Assembly (NCBI GenBank): GCA_964525935.1 | Contig: CAZGJZ010000003.1 | Coordinates: 62,001-126,000 of the forward strand | Reading direction: 5' to 3' | DNA length: 64,000 nucleotides | DNA from: UBA2377 sp964525935 | GTDB lineage: Bacteria > Verrucomicrobiota > Verrucomicrobiia > Opitutales > Opitutaceae | Part shown: one piece after another, positions 25,355-34,132 of the stretch | Numbering within the stretch: the stretch's first letter is position 1 | How the letters are laid out: the number at the start of each line of letters is the position of its first letter | Position numbers and translations under genes: made by a program | Notes under the pieces: generated by a model | What the model was told of the DNA's origin: nothing | Databases searched by the model: none | The model's input: the letters and a program-made list of their open reading frames with translations, nothing else

Positions 25355-25564
25355 GAATAATGGGCAAATATGCGCCTAGGAACGAACCGGGCGAATGACG
25401 AATGCGCAAGCGGCGTTTTGCAGGTTGGAATCTGGGCCGGGGATTCCTTTTCGCGCGAATTAGGCGGAAGTCCGGCGTGCGGATTGCCGGCGGCGCATCA
25501 GGAACGGAAGTGCATGGCCTAAGGCGCGCTTGCCTCGGGGTTCGGGCGGCGATTGGGTGAGGGC

Positions 25565-26818
25565 GTGAGCGACCACCCTGTATCGCCGGTTGAACCGTTG
25601 CCCGTGAAGCGGCGCGAAATCTTTGGCTGGTGCTGCTTCGACTTCGCAAACTCGTCGTTCACGACGGTCATCATCACGGTGGTTTATTCGCTGTATTTCA
25701 TGGGCGTGGTGGCGGAGGGCGATGCGCGGGGCCCGGGCTGGTGGGGGACGGCGCTGGCGGGGTCGCAGCTCATCGTGATTCTTGTGTCGCCGCTGATCGG
25801 GGCGATTGCCGATGTGCGGGCGCGAAAGAAGGTTTTCCTGATGGCGAGCGCGGTGGTTTGTTCACTGGCGACGATGGGGCTGGGGCTGGTGGGCAAGGGT
25901 GAGATCTGGCTGGCGCTGGGGCTCGTGGTGGTGGCAAACACGGCGTTTGCGCTGAGCGAGAATCTTTGCGCGAGCTTCCTGCCGGAGATCAGCACGCCGC
26001 AGAATGCGGGGCGGATTTCCAGCTACGGCTGGAGTTTTGGTTATCTCGGCGGGTTGCTCAGCCTCGTGCTGGCGTTGCTGATTATCAACAGCGGGCCGGG
26101 GCGGGTGCCGTGGACGTTTTGGATGACGGGGGTGTTTTTCCTGCTGGCGAGTCTGCCGACGCTGATGTTGCGCGAGCGGGCGCGGTCGCGGGAGCTGGCG
26201 CCGGGCGAGAGCTATGTGCGACTGGCGTGGGGGCAATTGGCGACGATGGTGCGGGAGATCCCGCAGCATCGCACGCTGCTGGTTTTTTTCGCGTCGATGC
26301 TTTGCTTCATGGCGGGGCTGACGGCGGTGGTGGCGTTTGCGTCGGCGTTTGCCAAGGAGACGCTCGGGATGGAGCAGAAGGAAATCATCCTGCTGTTTGT
26401 GTTGCTGCAACTGGCGGGCGTGGGCGGGGCGTTTGGGTTTGGTGTGCTGCAGGATCGGGTGGGGGCGAAGGTCGCGCTGGTGCTCTCGCTGCTGTTGTGG
26501 ATCGTGATCTGCGTCGGGGCGTGGCAGTGTGGGACGAAGACGGAGTTTTATTTCATCGGGGTGATGGCGGGGGTGGCGATGGGGTCGCTGCAATCATCGG
26601 CGCGCGCGGTGGTGTCGGGGCTGACCCCGGAGGGACGCGCAGGGGAATTTTTTGGCTACTGGGGATTTTTCGGGAAACTGGCGGCGGTGATCGGGCAGCC
26701 GGTGTTTGGCTGGATCGCGACGCACGAGGGTTATCGCACGGCGATTTTGGTGAACGCGGGATTTTTCCTCGCAGGACTGATCATCCTGCTCGGGCTCAAA
26801 TTGCGCCGGGTGGCTTGA
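25565..26818 (+). CDS. MFS transporter, UMF1/Atg22-like
   Basis: Inner-membrane transporter with about 12 hydrophobic segments in 417 residues. The N-terminal REIFGWCCFDFANSSFTTVI (~16-35) and PEISTPQNAGRISSYGWSFGYLGG (~140-163, range) are typical of the UMF1 family (vacuole-effluxer-like). A GTG at 25565 is chosen because GAGG lies four bases upstream; an upstream TTG at 25553 is possible. The substrate is unknown. The stop codon lies within the dispersed repeat that begins at 26817. Confidence 0.85.
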   Translation: MSDHPVSPVEPLPVKRREIFGWCCFDFANSSFTTVIITVVYSLYFMGVVAEGDARGPGWWGTALAGSQLIVILVSPLIGAIADVRARKKVFLMASAVVCSLATMGLGLVGKGEIWLALGLVVVANTAFALSENLCASFLPEISTPQNAGRISSYGWSFGYLGGLLSLVLALLIINSGPGRVPWTFWMTGVFFLLASLPTLMLRERARSRELAPGESYVRLAWGQLATMVREIPQHRTLLVFFASMLCFMAGLTAVVAFASAFAKETLGMEQKEIILLFVLLQLAGVGGAFGFGVLQDRVGAKVALVLSLLLWIVICVGAWQCGTKTEFYFIGVMAGVAMGSLQSSARAVVSGLTPEGRAGEFFGYWGFFGKLAAVIGQPVFGWIATHEGYRTAILVNAGFFLAGLIILLGLKLRRVA

Positions 26819-27036
26819 CCACGGATTACACGGATATGGACTGGCGGGACGGCGGTCGCCGCGCAGGTATTTCATGCAATTTCCCGCTCTTTCGCATTTC
26901 CGTGATTCGATTGGGATCGGGGCTGGGTTTTAGCGCGGAAAGGCGGAGGGACGAAATTTATGCTTAACCATGGATGGCCCTGACGCACACGGATAGAGAA
27001 CGACTATCTGTGGCGATCCGTGTCCGTGGTTGAACC
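26817..27036. repeat. Composite dispersed repeat built from CACGGAT units
   Basis: The 240-base gap after the MFS gene holds GACCACGGATTACACGGAT (26817-26835). A decayed middle related to 23395-23465 follows, then an inverted partner, TTAACCATGGATGG...ATCCGTGTCCGTGGTTGAA (26964-27036). Arms of the form CCACGGAT...ATCCGTGG recur at 40919-41011. Confidence 0.65.
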
Positions 27037-27058
27037 TAACCCGTCGAGGTCGCTGGGC

Positions 27059-28243
27059 TCAGACGAGGAAGAGCGCGATGCCGATGGTGACGAGGGAGGC
27101 GAGGGCGAGAGTCAGCCAGTAGCCGAAGAAGAGTAGGCCGCCCTTGAAGAAGGTGCGCGCACCGGATTCGCGGAAGACGCGTTTCAGGGCAAAGAAGAAA
27201 TAAATGAAGGCGTAAAGCAGCGAGATGGCTGCCAAGGCCTCGCCCAGCCCGGTGGATGCGAGGCCGGCGAGGCGGCTCCAGCCATCGGCAAACATCCAGT
27301 AGAGGTAAACGAAGGTGTGCAGGTGCAGCGCGAGGATGAGGTGCTGCAGGTAAACGAGGCCGGCCCGGCGGAAGAGGACGCGGGTGAAGAGTGCAAAAAG
27401 CGGCAGGCAGAGCAGCAGCATCTTGGGCACGAAATGCACGAAGGTCTCACCGATCTCGCGGCGATGGTTGAGCTTTTCGACGACCCAGCGGCCGAGTTCG
27501 GATTTATCCTTGGTGCCGGGCTTTTCGCGCCAGACCCATTTGCCCAGCTCACGATCGTAGTCGATGCCGTCGGCGATGATTTCCGTGCCGGCTTCCTTGC
27601 GGGCTTTGGCCTTGGCGGTTTCCTCGGCGAGGAGCTGCGCCCAGCCGGGGGCGGCGGGGTCTGCCTTCGCTGAAGTTTCCGCCGGCGCCGGGGTGGACGA
27701 GCCTTCGGATACATTCGGTGACTGCGCCACGGGTTCGGCAGGGGTGGGCGAGTCGGCTGGGTGGTTTTTGTCGGCAGAGCGGCCGATGGTTAAACCGGGC
27801 GCAGCGGAAGGCCTTTCATCCAGGTTGATGGCGTTGCCGGCATCGCGGGTGAACGAGAGCCAGACGAAGAAGAGCAGGCTGACAAAAACGTAGAAGCGCA
27901 GCGGCGGCACCTGGCTGGCGCGTTTGCCGGCGTTGAAGTTGACGGTCAGGCGGCCGGGATGGAAGAGCAGGTCCACGACCCCGCTGAAGAACTTGCCGTC
28001 GAAATGAAAGAAACTTTCCAGCGCTTCATGGAAGACGTGGCGGAAAGAGCGGTGGACGTCGAAGTCGTGCTGGCCGCAGGCCGAGCAGTAGGGGCCGCGC
28101 AAGGGAGTCTGGCAATTTTCGCAGAGCCGTGGCGGGAGCGCCGGATCGTCGTAATTGTGCGTGGCGTGATCGGACACGCGGCGGAGCAGAGCAGGAAGGG
28201 TGCTAAAAGAAAAGCCCCGGGGGGCGCGGGCACTGAGAGTCAT
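27059..28243 (-). CDS. DUF3667 membrane protein with zinc ribbon
   Basis: A 394-residue protein (from the ATG at 28243) of the DUF3667 family, of unknown function. The N-terminal zinc ribbon CENCQTPLRGPYCSACGQ (~41-58) is followed by the family motif HVFHEALESFFHFDGKF and FHPGRLTVNFNAGKR. A TM helix (~115) comes next, a Pro/Ala-rich soluble insert (~140-240) with a predicted coil, and about four C-terminal TM helices. An upstream start at 28282 would overlap a palindromic repeat and is disfavoured. It is likely monocistronic. Confidence 0.8.
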   Translation of the reverse strand: MTLSARAPRGFSFSTLPALLRRVSDHATHNYDDPALPPRLCENCQTPLRGPYCSACGQHDFDVHRSFRHVFHEALESFFHFDGKFFSGVVDLLFHPGRLTVNFNAGKRASQVPPLRFYVFVSLLFFVWLSFTRDAGNAINLDERPSAAPGLTIGRSADKNHPADSPTPAEPVAQSPNVSEGSSTPAPAETSAKADPAAPGWAQLLAEETAKAKARKEAGTEIIADGIDYDRELGKWVWREKPGTKDKSELGRWVVEKLNHRREIGETFVHFVPKMLLLCLPLFALFTRVLFRRAGLVYLQHLILALHLHTFVYLYWMFADGWSRLAGLASTGLGEALAAISLLYAFIYFFFALKRVFRESGARTFFKGGLLFFGYWLTLALASLVTIGIALFLV

Positions 28244-28284
28244 GCGCTCGCTTTTGTAGCGGCCGGGCAGGTCGCTGGACATCG

Positions 28285-28307
28285 GCCGCGGGTCAGAGAC
28301 CCGTGGC
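28285..28307. repeat. Intergenic palindrome GCCGCGGGTC-AGA-GACCCGTGGC then TACC
   Basis: A 10-bp stem with one wobble pair, followed by TACC, upstream of the DUF3667 gene. Its CGGGTC/GACCCG core is shared with 12655. Confidence 0.6.
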
Positions 28308-28402
28308 TACCTCAAATCTTGAATTTCGCGAAAACAGGCTGTTTTCGGGTAAATTTGGGCTGAATCAGACTGAAAGTGGCCGTTTTTGGCCAAAAAGACG
28401 CA

Positions 28403-28492
28403 TCAATCCTGTTGGTGGCCTCCTCCCGGGGTATCGGGGTCGGTGGCTACGAGCGCACTCAGTAGCACGAGGATGATGATGACGATGAGCAT
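28403..28492 (-). CDS. Possible 29-residue hydrophobic peptide (small membrane protein or type I toxin-like)
   Basis: An ATG at 28492 opens a 29-codon frame ending in TGA. The N-terminal half, MLIVIIILVLLSALVA, is one continuous hydrophobic helix. The second half is a short hydrophilic tail rich in Gly/Pro/Asp ending GGGHQQD. The composition recalls small membrane toxins such as Ibs and small subunits such as KdpF, but there is no homology I can name. No Shine-Dalgarno sequence precedes it. It lies in a 520-base stretch otherwise free of genes, which raises its interest. A chance frame remains possible. Confidence 0.4.
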   Translation of the reverse strand: MLIVIIILVLLSALVATDPDTPGGGHQQD

Positions 28493-28649
28493 GGTCTGGT
28501 GGTGTGTAGTCTGTAGTCGGACCGGTCTGAAACGCACATAAGGTAGCATGTTCCAATTCAAATCGAATACGCACCCGTGCGTATAAAAGTTACAAAAAAC
28601 CTGAAAGTCGCGCGGCTAATGATGCGCCGGGCGGTTTTTCGGCGAGGTG

Positions 28650-28765
28650 GGGCGCGCCTTGGTGCGCCCGGTTTGGCGGCAGGGTGACGTGAACGGGCGC
28701 AGCAAGCTGCGCCCCTACGACTGCGCAATTCACGGAGGTGCCGGTCGGAGGCCGGCACTCCTTTT
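28650..28765. repeat. Cluster of three intergenic palindromes upstream of the SDR 3' end
   Basis: Three stem-loops lie within 116 bases: GGGCGC...GCGCCC (28650-28669), GGGCGCAG-CAAG-CTGCGCCC followed by CTACG (28695-28714), and GTGCCGG...CCGGCAC followed by TCCTTTT (28738-28758). The middle copy matches the one at 49093 in layout (CAAG loop). The last could terminate transcription on the plus strand. Confidence 0.6.
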
Positions 28766-29568
28766 CAGCCTTCGGTGCGGAAGAAGTTTTGGGGCTGCGG
28801 CTTGAATTTGAAGGCGGTGAAACCGCCGTCGATGACGACGTTGCTGCCGGTCATGAAGGCGGCCTTGTCGCTGGCGAGAAAGAGGGCGAGCTCGGCGATG
28901 TCCTCGGCGGTGCCGAGACGGGTGAGGTGCGTGGCCTCGGCGGCGGTGCGCGCGGCAGGATTTTGATACCAGTCGAGCTGGCACTCGGTGATCACGTAGC
29001 CGGGGCTGATGGCGTTGACGCGGATATTGTGCGCGGCGTAGTTGAGCGCCATGGAGCGCGTGAGGGCGATGACGCCACCCTTGGCGGCGGTGTAGCTGTC
29101 GATGCCGGGCTCGGCGAGGAGCGCATCGATGGTCGAGGTGTTGAGGATGACGCCGCGTTTTTGCTGCATCATCACGGGGAGCGCGGCCTTGGCCATGAGG
29201 AAGACGCCTTTGAGGGCGACATCGATCATTACGTCCCAGACGGCTTCGTCGAGTTCGTGCACGGCGCGGTCCTTCTCGTTGCAGAGGCGGGTGGGCGCGG
29301 CGTTGTTGTAGAGGATGTCGAGGCGGCCCCAAGCCTCGGTGGCGGCGGCGACGGCGCGCTGGGCGTGGTCGAATTGGGAAACGTCGGTGGAAACGAAGCG
29401 GGCGGTGCCACCGGCGGCGTTGATCTCGGCGGCGGCGGCCTCGCCGTTTTTCACATCGAGGTCGGCGAGGAGCACACGGGCGCCTTCGCGGGCGAAAAGG
29501 CGGGCGGAGGCCCGGCCGATGCCGGAGGCGGCCCCGGTGATGAGGGCGACGCGATCTTGGAGTTGCAT
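28765..29568 (-). CDS. Short-chain dehydrogenase/reductase (SDR)
   Basis: Classical NAD(P)-dependent SDR of 267 residues. The cofactor loop is TGAASGIGRA (~11), with ADLD in the second beta strand (suggesting NAD preference), NNAA (~87), the catalytic Ser in LNTSTIDA (~138) and the Tyr-Lys pair in SYTAAKGG (~150). The ATG at 29568 is used, since MQLQDRVALITG matches normal SDR starts; the upstream extension to 29610 is unlikely. The substrate is not deducible. It is followed at its 3' side by the palindrome cluster. Confidence 0.9.
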   Translation of the reverse strand: MQLQDRVALITGAASGIGRASARLFAREGARVLLADLDVKNGEAAAAEINAAGGTARFVSTDVSQFDHAQRAVAAATEAWGRLDILYNNAAPTRLCNEKDRAVHELDEAVWDVMIDVALKGVFLMAKAALPVMMQQKRGVILNTSTIDALLAEPGIDSYTAAKGGVIALTRSMALNYAAHNIRVNAISPGYVITECQLDWYQNPAARTAAEATHLTRLGTAEDIAELALFLASDKAAFMTGSNVVIDGGFTAFKFKPQPQNFFRTEG

Positions 29569-29598
29569 GGGAGGAAAGAAAGGGAGCGGAGGTAAAGA

Positions 29599-29699
29599 AC
29601 CACGAAACACACTAAAGACACGAAAGGGATGACCGGAACCGAGGTCGGTGACCTTGGCTGCAGCGGAAGGTTATTTCGTGTGGTTCGTGTATTTCGTGG
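29599..29699. repeat. Inverted repeat of ACCACGAA/CACGAAA units
   Basis: AACCACGAAACACACTAAAGACACGAAA (29599-29626) pairs with TTTCGTGTGGTTCGTGTATTTCGTGGT (29673-29699) across a GC-rich centre. It fills the gap between the SDR start and the enolase-superfamily gene's stop, and resembles the bracket at 49925-50070. Confidence 0.6.
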
Positions 29700-29714
29700 T
29701 GCCGAAGGTTTTGT

Positions 29715-30863
29715 TCAGAGTGTGGTGACTTGGGCTGTGCGGGTGAATTTTTTCAGGGCGGCCTCGCTTAACGTGACGCCGAGGCCGGGGCGGGTGGGGA
29801 CGGTGACGAAGCCGTCGGGCGCGACGAGGAGGGATTCGTTGGTGGTTTCCCAGCGCAGGGGCGAATTGCTGGTGGAGAATTCGAGGAGTTCGTCGTCGGC
29901 GTGGGCGGCGAGGAAGTGGAGGTTGGCGGCGATGGTGATGTTGGTCTTGTAGCCGTGGGTGATGACGCGCTTGCCGCGGGCGCGGGCGGCGGCGGCGATT
30001 TTTTGAATGCCGGTGAAGCCGCCGACCATCGTGATGTCGGGCTGGCAGATGCTGGCGCCGCCCTGATCCATCGCCTCAATGAACTCGCGGACGTGCGTGA
30101 GCCCGAGATCGCCGACGCCGAGTGGAATGCCGTGCGCGGCCATGGCGGCGTGGCCCGCGATGTCATCGAGCGGGAGCGGAGCCTCGAGGAAGAGCAGGCC
30201 GACTTCGCGGTAGGCGGGATAGAGTTTCAGGCCTTCCTCCGGCGTGCGGTAGGAGAGCGCGCAGTCGACGATGAGACCGCGGTCGGGGCCGAGCACGCGC
30301 CGGGCGGCCTGGAGGAGGCGCGTGGTTTGCGCGATGTCGTCCATCCACCACGGATCGGCGGCGAACTTGATGGCGCTGAGGTGGAGACGCGTGAGGCGGT
30401 CGGTGACTTGGGCGGCGACCTCAGCCTCGGTGCGGCCCATCGGATAAATGGTGCCGTAGGCGCGGAGACGGGAGCGTTTCGCGCCGCCGAGGAGTTGATG
30501 GATCGGCTGGCCGGCGGCCTGGCCGCGCAGATCCCAGAGTGCGAGGTCGAGCCCGCCGAGGGCGTGCATGGTGAGGCCGCGGCGACCGACGTAATCACAG
30601 GCGTGGTAGAGTTCGTCCCAGAGCGAGGGGTCGCGCGGGTCGCGACCGAGGAGGACGCCGGCGAGACCGCGCGCGTGGTTGTGCGCATCGGGGCCGTGGA
30701 TGAGGGCCTGGATCGCGGGCGGGAAGGACTCGACTTCGCCGATGCCGGTGAGGCCGGTGTCGGTGGTGAGGCGGATGACGCAGTCGTCGTAGGAGCCGTC
30801 GAAGAGGCTGATGCCGGGGTCCTCGTGGCGGAGGTGGAAGGTTTCGATGCGGACGATTTTCAT
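29715..30863 (-). CDS. Enolase-superfamily (mandelate racemase/muconate lactonizing-type) enzyme
   Basis: Probable sugar-acid dehydratase or racemase. In 382 residues it has an N-terminal capping domain and a barrel with LHLSAIKFAAD (~165), VDCALSYR (Asp ligand, ~200), FLEAPLPLDD (Glu ligand, ~230), VGDLGL (acidic ligand, ~250) and HGYKTN (~300, catalytic His with the Asp of QPDITM). The typical KxK is here KFA, so the second lysine is missing and the chemistry may rely on the His-Asp dyad. The ATG at 30863 is the real start. The M24 peptidase stop is seven bases upstream, so the two form an operon. Confidence 0.85.
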   Translation of the reverse strand: MKIVRIETFHLRHEDPGISLFDGSYDDCVIRLTTDTGLTGIGEVESFPPAIQALIHGPDAHNHARGLAGVLLGRDPRDPSLWDELYHACDYVGRRGLTMHALGGLDLALWDLRGQAAGQPIHQLLGGAKRSRLRAYGTIYPMGRTEAEVAAQVTDRLTRLHLSAIKFAADPWWMDDIAQTTRLLQAARRVLGPDRGLIVDCALSYRTPEEGLKLYPAYREVGLLFLEAPLPLDDIAGHAAMAAHGIPLGVGDLGLTHVREFIEAMDQGGASICQPDITMVGGFTGIQKIAAAARARGKRVITHGYKTNITIAANLHFLAAHADDELLEFSTSNSPLRWETTNESLLVAPDGFVTVPTRPGLGVTLSEAALKKFTRTAQVTTL

Positions 30864-30870
30864 GCGGGTT

Positions 30871-31971
30871 TTAGCGAGGACGGCGGTGTTGGGTGAGCAC
30901 TTCGCAACCGGTGGCGGTGACGAGGACAACGTCCTCAAGGCGCACGCCGCACTCGCCGGGAAAATAGACGCCGGGTTCGAGGGCGATGACCATGTTGGCG
31001 GCGAGCACGGTGTGGTCGCCGGCGACGATGCGCGGGGCTTCGTGATAACAGACGCCGATGCCGTGGCCGGTGTGATGCGGGTAGGGCGTGTAGCCGCGCG
31101 CCGTGATGAAAGCGCGGACGCTCTGATCGATGTCGTGGGCGATGGCGCCGGGGCGGATGATCGAGATGGCATGGTCGAGCGCATCGCCGGCGATTTTCTT
31201 CAGCTCGGAAAAACGCGCGGTGGGCGCGCCGGCGGGGATGACGCCGCAGATATCGCCCCAATAGTTGCCAAGGCGCGGCACGATGTCGGCGAGCACCCAT
31301 TCGCCGGAAGCGACGGTGCGGCTGGTCGGCGGGCCGCCGATGTCACCGGTGCGCGGGCCGGAGACGAAATCGGCGAGCAGCGGGAGGCGGCGGCCGGCCT
31401 TGGTTTCGAGCGCGGCGCGGAGGTCGGCCCAGATTTCGAGTTCGGTGCGGCCCGGACGGACAAGCGAAGGGAGGATGGCTTGGGCGTGGTCGCAGAGGGC
31501 GAGGGCGGCGCGGATGGCGGCGATTTCGGCGGGAGTTTTTATCGCCCGCAGCACGACGAGTGCGCCATCGATGGGACGGGCGGGGGCGAGCAGCGAGGCG
31601 AGGGCGGGTGGCAGATGTTCGAACTCGACGCCGAGCGTGCGCGGGTCGTGACCGAAGAGGAGTTCGCGGGCTTTTTCGGTGTAAGCCTTGGCGGGCTCGA
31701 GCGGACCGGCGGCGGTGTAGCTCGCGTAGGCGAGGCCGTGAAGGTTGAGCGCGGTGAGATCAGGTGCCTCGCAATCGGGGTAGAGCAGCGTGGCGCGGTC
31801 GGCGGTGACGAGGAGAAGCGATGGACCGCCGGCGAAGGGATTGGGGCCGGTCTCGATGGGCGCTTCGTGGCCCGAGGCCCAATCGACGGAAAACGGCGAC
31901 GAGAGCAGCGCGGCGGCGAGGTTTTGCTGACGAAGCCAGGCAGTGAGGCGCGAACGCAGGGCGGGGTCCAT
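30871..31971 (-). CDS. M24 family Xaa-Pro aminopeptidase-like metallopeptidase
   Basis: Cytoplasmic pita-bread-fold protein of 366 residues. The N-terminal creatinase-like domain (~1-120) precedes a C-terminal catalytic domain with LADIVPRLGNYWGDICG (~215), HHTGHGIGVCYHEAPRI (~290) and EPGVYFPGECGVRLED (~325), which supply the usual His/Asp/Glu metal set. It probably removes N-terminal residues before Pro, or hydrolyses a creatinine-like substrate. It is first in a two-gene operon with the enolase-superfamily gene, which hints at a catabolic role. Confidence 0.88.
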   Translation of the reverse strand: MDPALRSRLTAWLRQQNLAAALLSSPFSVDWASGHEAPIETGPNPFAGGPSLLLVTADRATLLYPDCEAPDLTALNLHGLAYASYTAAGPLEPAKAYTEKARELLFGHDPRTLGVEFEHLPPALASLLAPARPIDGALVVLRAIKTPAEIAAIRAALALCDHAQAILPSLVRPGRTELEIWADLRAALETKAGRRLPLLADFVSGPRTGDIGGPPTSRTVASGEWVLADIVPRLGNYWGDICGVIPAGAPTARFSELKKIAGDALDHAISIIRPGAIAHDIDQSVRAFITARGYTPYPHHTGHGIGVCYHEAPRIVAGDHTVLAANMVIALEPGVYFPGECGVRLEDVVLVTATGCEVLTQHRRPR

Positions 31972-32000
31972 GGGGTGGCGCGGAGTGGAGCAATGTTTTT

Positions 32001-32040
32001 GGGAAAAGAAAAGCGCCGCGCGATGAATCGCGCGGCGCTT
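32001..32040 (-). terminator. Strong terminator hairpin of the DUF4097 gene
   Basis: AAGCGCCGCGCGAT-GA-ATCGCGCGGCGCTT is a perfect 14-bp stem (32011-32040), followed on the minus strand by TTCTTTTCCC. It ends the sigma/anti-sigma/DUF4097 transcript. The M24 gene start (31971) lies just beyond. Confidence 0.8.
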
Positions 32041-32073
32041 GAAAAAGGTGAGGACGAGTCGCTGGTAAATTGC

Positions 32074-32102
32074 GGCGGTCCCAGCGGTCCCGCCCTACCT
32101 TA
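32074..32102. repeat. Repeat GCGGTCCCAGCGGTCCCGCC then CTACCTTA
   Basis: Shares a 23-base identical block (from CCCAGCGG to CTACCTTA) with 44643-44665. It overlaps the stop codon of the DUF4097 gene, so the repeat reaches into coding sequence. Confidence 0.65.
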
Positions 32103-33179
32103 CTCGACCTTGCGGAGGACGACGTCGCCGTTCATCGCGGCGGCGTAGATCTCGGTGCCACCGCCGTTGAGCGTGCCGGAGACGAGCTTGCCGCCAGTCA
32201 TCGGGGGCAAGGGAGCGATGGGCGGGATCGGAGGCACTGGCGAGACGGAGCCTTCGGCGTGGGCCGCGGCGGAATCTGCCTCGGCCTCGGCACGGGCTTC
32301 CTCGGCGGCTTCGCGGGCAGCCTGCGCGGCTTCGCGCATGGCTTGGGCGGCCTCGCGGGCGGCTTCCATGCCGGCGTGGACGGCTTCGCGGACGGCCTGG
32401 CGGATCTCGGCGTTGTCGCCGTTGCCGACGGAGTAGGAGTAGGACTTGCCGCGCTTGGAGCGGACGGACTCGGTCTTGGTGACGAGGGCCTTGTCGTCGA
32501 AGTCGGTGAGGATGGCGCCGTTTTGGGTGCGGAGGCGGACGTTGGCCTTGGCGTCGACGGGAACGTGGAGGGCGATCTCGCCGTTCATGGAGGTGAAGGA
32601 GAGGGGTTTGCCGTCGCGGATGGAACGGATGTTGGCCTCGATCTCGCCGTTCATGGTTTCGACGAGGGCGCCGCCGGTGACGTTCTCGAGATGGACCTCG
32701 CCGTTGAGGCTTTTGACCTCGATGTCACCGGTGACCTCGCTGACGCGAATCTCGCCGCCAAAGGAGTTGCTGATGACGACACACGTGTTGCTGGGGACGG
32801 TAATGTCGAAACTGGTTTCGCCACCGCCGAAGGAGAGTTCGTGGCCGGCGTCGAGGGTGACGGTGTTGTTCTTCTCGGTGAGGGAGAACGTGGCGGACTC
32901 GGAGAGGACGCGCATGCCGTCTTTCCGCGGGGCGGGATTGTCGGACTGCATCTCGGTCAGGACGGTGATCTCGGTGGCGGTGTCGCTGCCGGTAATCTTG
33001 ATGTCGCCCATGGCGAGGGAGACCTTGAGTGTGCCGGGCTTGGTGGCGTCGGAAAACTTGATGGTGGAGGTTTCGCGGCTGTCGGCACGGGCGGCGGGAG
33101 CGCTCATCGCCGTGAGCAACAGCAGCGCGGCGAACGCGGCGGCGATCAACAGGGAGGGATACGGACGGGTGGTTTTCAT
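32100..33179 (-). CDS. DUF4097 beta-helix-like exported protein
   Basis: A 359-residue protein with an N-terminal signal (LIAAAFAALLLLTAMSAPAARA). A repetitive beta-rich region (~40-245) of the DUF4097 (adhesin-like) type follows, with recurring GDIEVKSLNGEVHLEN, VETMNGEIEANI and TSMNGEIALHV strands. A long Ala/Glu helix (~262-315) with an AAREAAQAMREAAQ-type heptad pattern and a Pro-rich linker (VPPIPPIAPLPP) come before a final MNGDVVLRKVE strand. Such proteins often sit beside anti-sigma genes, as here; the role is unknown. The coil insertion is unusual. Confidence 0.8.
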   Translation of the reverse strand: MKTTRPYPSLLIAAAFAALLLLTAMSAPAARADSRETSTIKFSDATKPGTLKVSLAMGDIKITGSDTATEITVLTEMQSDNPAPRKDGMRVLSESATFSLTEKNNTVTLDAGHELSFGGGETSFDITVPSNTCVVISNSFGGEIRVSEVTGDIEVKSLNGEVHLENVTGGALVETMNGEIEANIRSIRDGKPLSFTSMNGEIALHVPVDAKANVRLRTQNGAILTDFDDKALVTKTESVRSKRGKSYSYSVGNGDNAEIRQAVREAVHAGMEAAREAAQAMREAAQAAREAAEEARAEAEADSAAAHAEGSVSPVPPIPPIAPLPPMTGGKLVSGTLNGGGTEIYAAAMNGDVVLRKVE

Positions 33180-33295
33180 TTTAAGGAGGAGACGGACAGG
33201 GGGGTGGAGTTAATGCGGGTGGTGGACTGGCGGGGCCGGGTTCGCAGGCGGCAGCGTTGGGTTCGTTGTGAGAGGGAGGAAAAGACGCGGGAAAA

Positions 33296-34132
33296 TCAGA
33301 GCTGGACGAGGGCGCGCTTGGCGGCGTCGCGGACGGAGCGGTCGACCTTTTCGGTGCGGGACAGTTCCTGCAGGGTCGGTGCGGCTTCGCGGTCGCGGGC
33401 GGCGACGAGGAAATCGATCATCGAAACCTGGACGAGCGGGCTCTGTTCGCGGGAGAGCGAGGCGAGCACGCCGGCGCGGACGACATCCTTGTCGGCGTGC
33501 TGGTAGAGCGCCTCGAGGGCGGAGAGACGGACGTTGGTGCTCGGGTCGAGCGCGAGGGCGCTGATGAGCTGGGTGATGATCTTGTCGTTGGGATCCTTGA
33601 GGTCCTGCGTGGCGAGAATGCCCTGGAGGCGTTCGCCGGCGGGCTGTTGCTGCTGCTTGAGCAGGGAGTAGCCGACGAGCTGGGTCATGGAATCGACCTG
33701 CTTTTGGAGATCGGCGATCTTTTGGTTGGTGGCGTCGGTGCTGGCCGGGTTGGTGGCGACCGGCGCGACGGTGGCGAGGGGGGCGTGGCGCTGGCCGGCG
33801 AAGAAACCGACGGCGAGGAGGGCGCAGGCGGCGAGCGGGGAGAGAATCCAGCGCCAGACGGTGACGCGGTGACGGCGGGTGGCCGCGGCGGTGACGCTGG
33901 CGGCGGAGTTTTTCTCCTCCTCGAGCAGGGCGTAGAAATTGGCGCGAAGCCGCGGACTCGGCCGGGCGGCGGGGAGGGCATCGAGGGCGCCAAGCGTGCG
34001 CTGGAGCGCGGCGAATTCACGCTGGCAGTCGGGGCAGGAGGCGAGGTGGGTGCGGACATCGCCGCTCGCGGCACCGTCGAGACGGCGGTCGAGAAGTTCG
34101 GCAAAGCGGTCCTGGGCTTGGACGCAGTTCAT
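33296..34132 (-). CDS. Transmembrane anti-sigma factor with zf-HC2 and HEAT-like C-terminus
   Basis: Predicted to hold the ECF sigma factor (34129) at the membrane. In 278 residues it has an N-terminal zinc-binding helix set with HLASCPDC (~31-38) and the upstream CVQAQDRFAELLDRRLDG. A TM helix (ILSPLAACALLAVGFFAG, ~100-118) precedes a periplasmic part with a coiled segment and HEAT-like helices such as NVRLSALEALYQHADKD (~200). The start ATG overlaps the sigma stop (ATGA). The periplasmic HEAT-like sensor is an unusual add-on. Confidence 0.85.
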   Translation of the reverse strand: MNCVQAQDRFAELLDRRLDGAASGDVRTHLASCPDCQREFAALQRTLGALDALPAARPSPRLRANFYALLEEEKNSAASVTAAATRRHRVTVWRWILSPLAACALLAVGFFAGQRHAPLATVAPVATNPASTDATNQKIADLQKQVDSMTQLVGYSLLKQQQQPAGERLQGILATQDLKDPNDKIITQLISALALDPSTNVRLSALEALYQHADKDVVRAGVLASLSREQSPLVQVSMIDFLVAARDREAAPTLQELSRTEKVDRSVRDAAKRALVQL

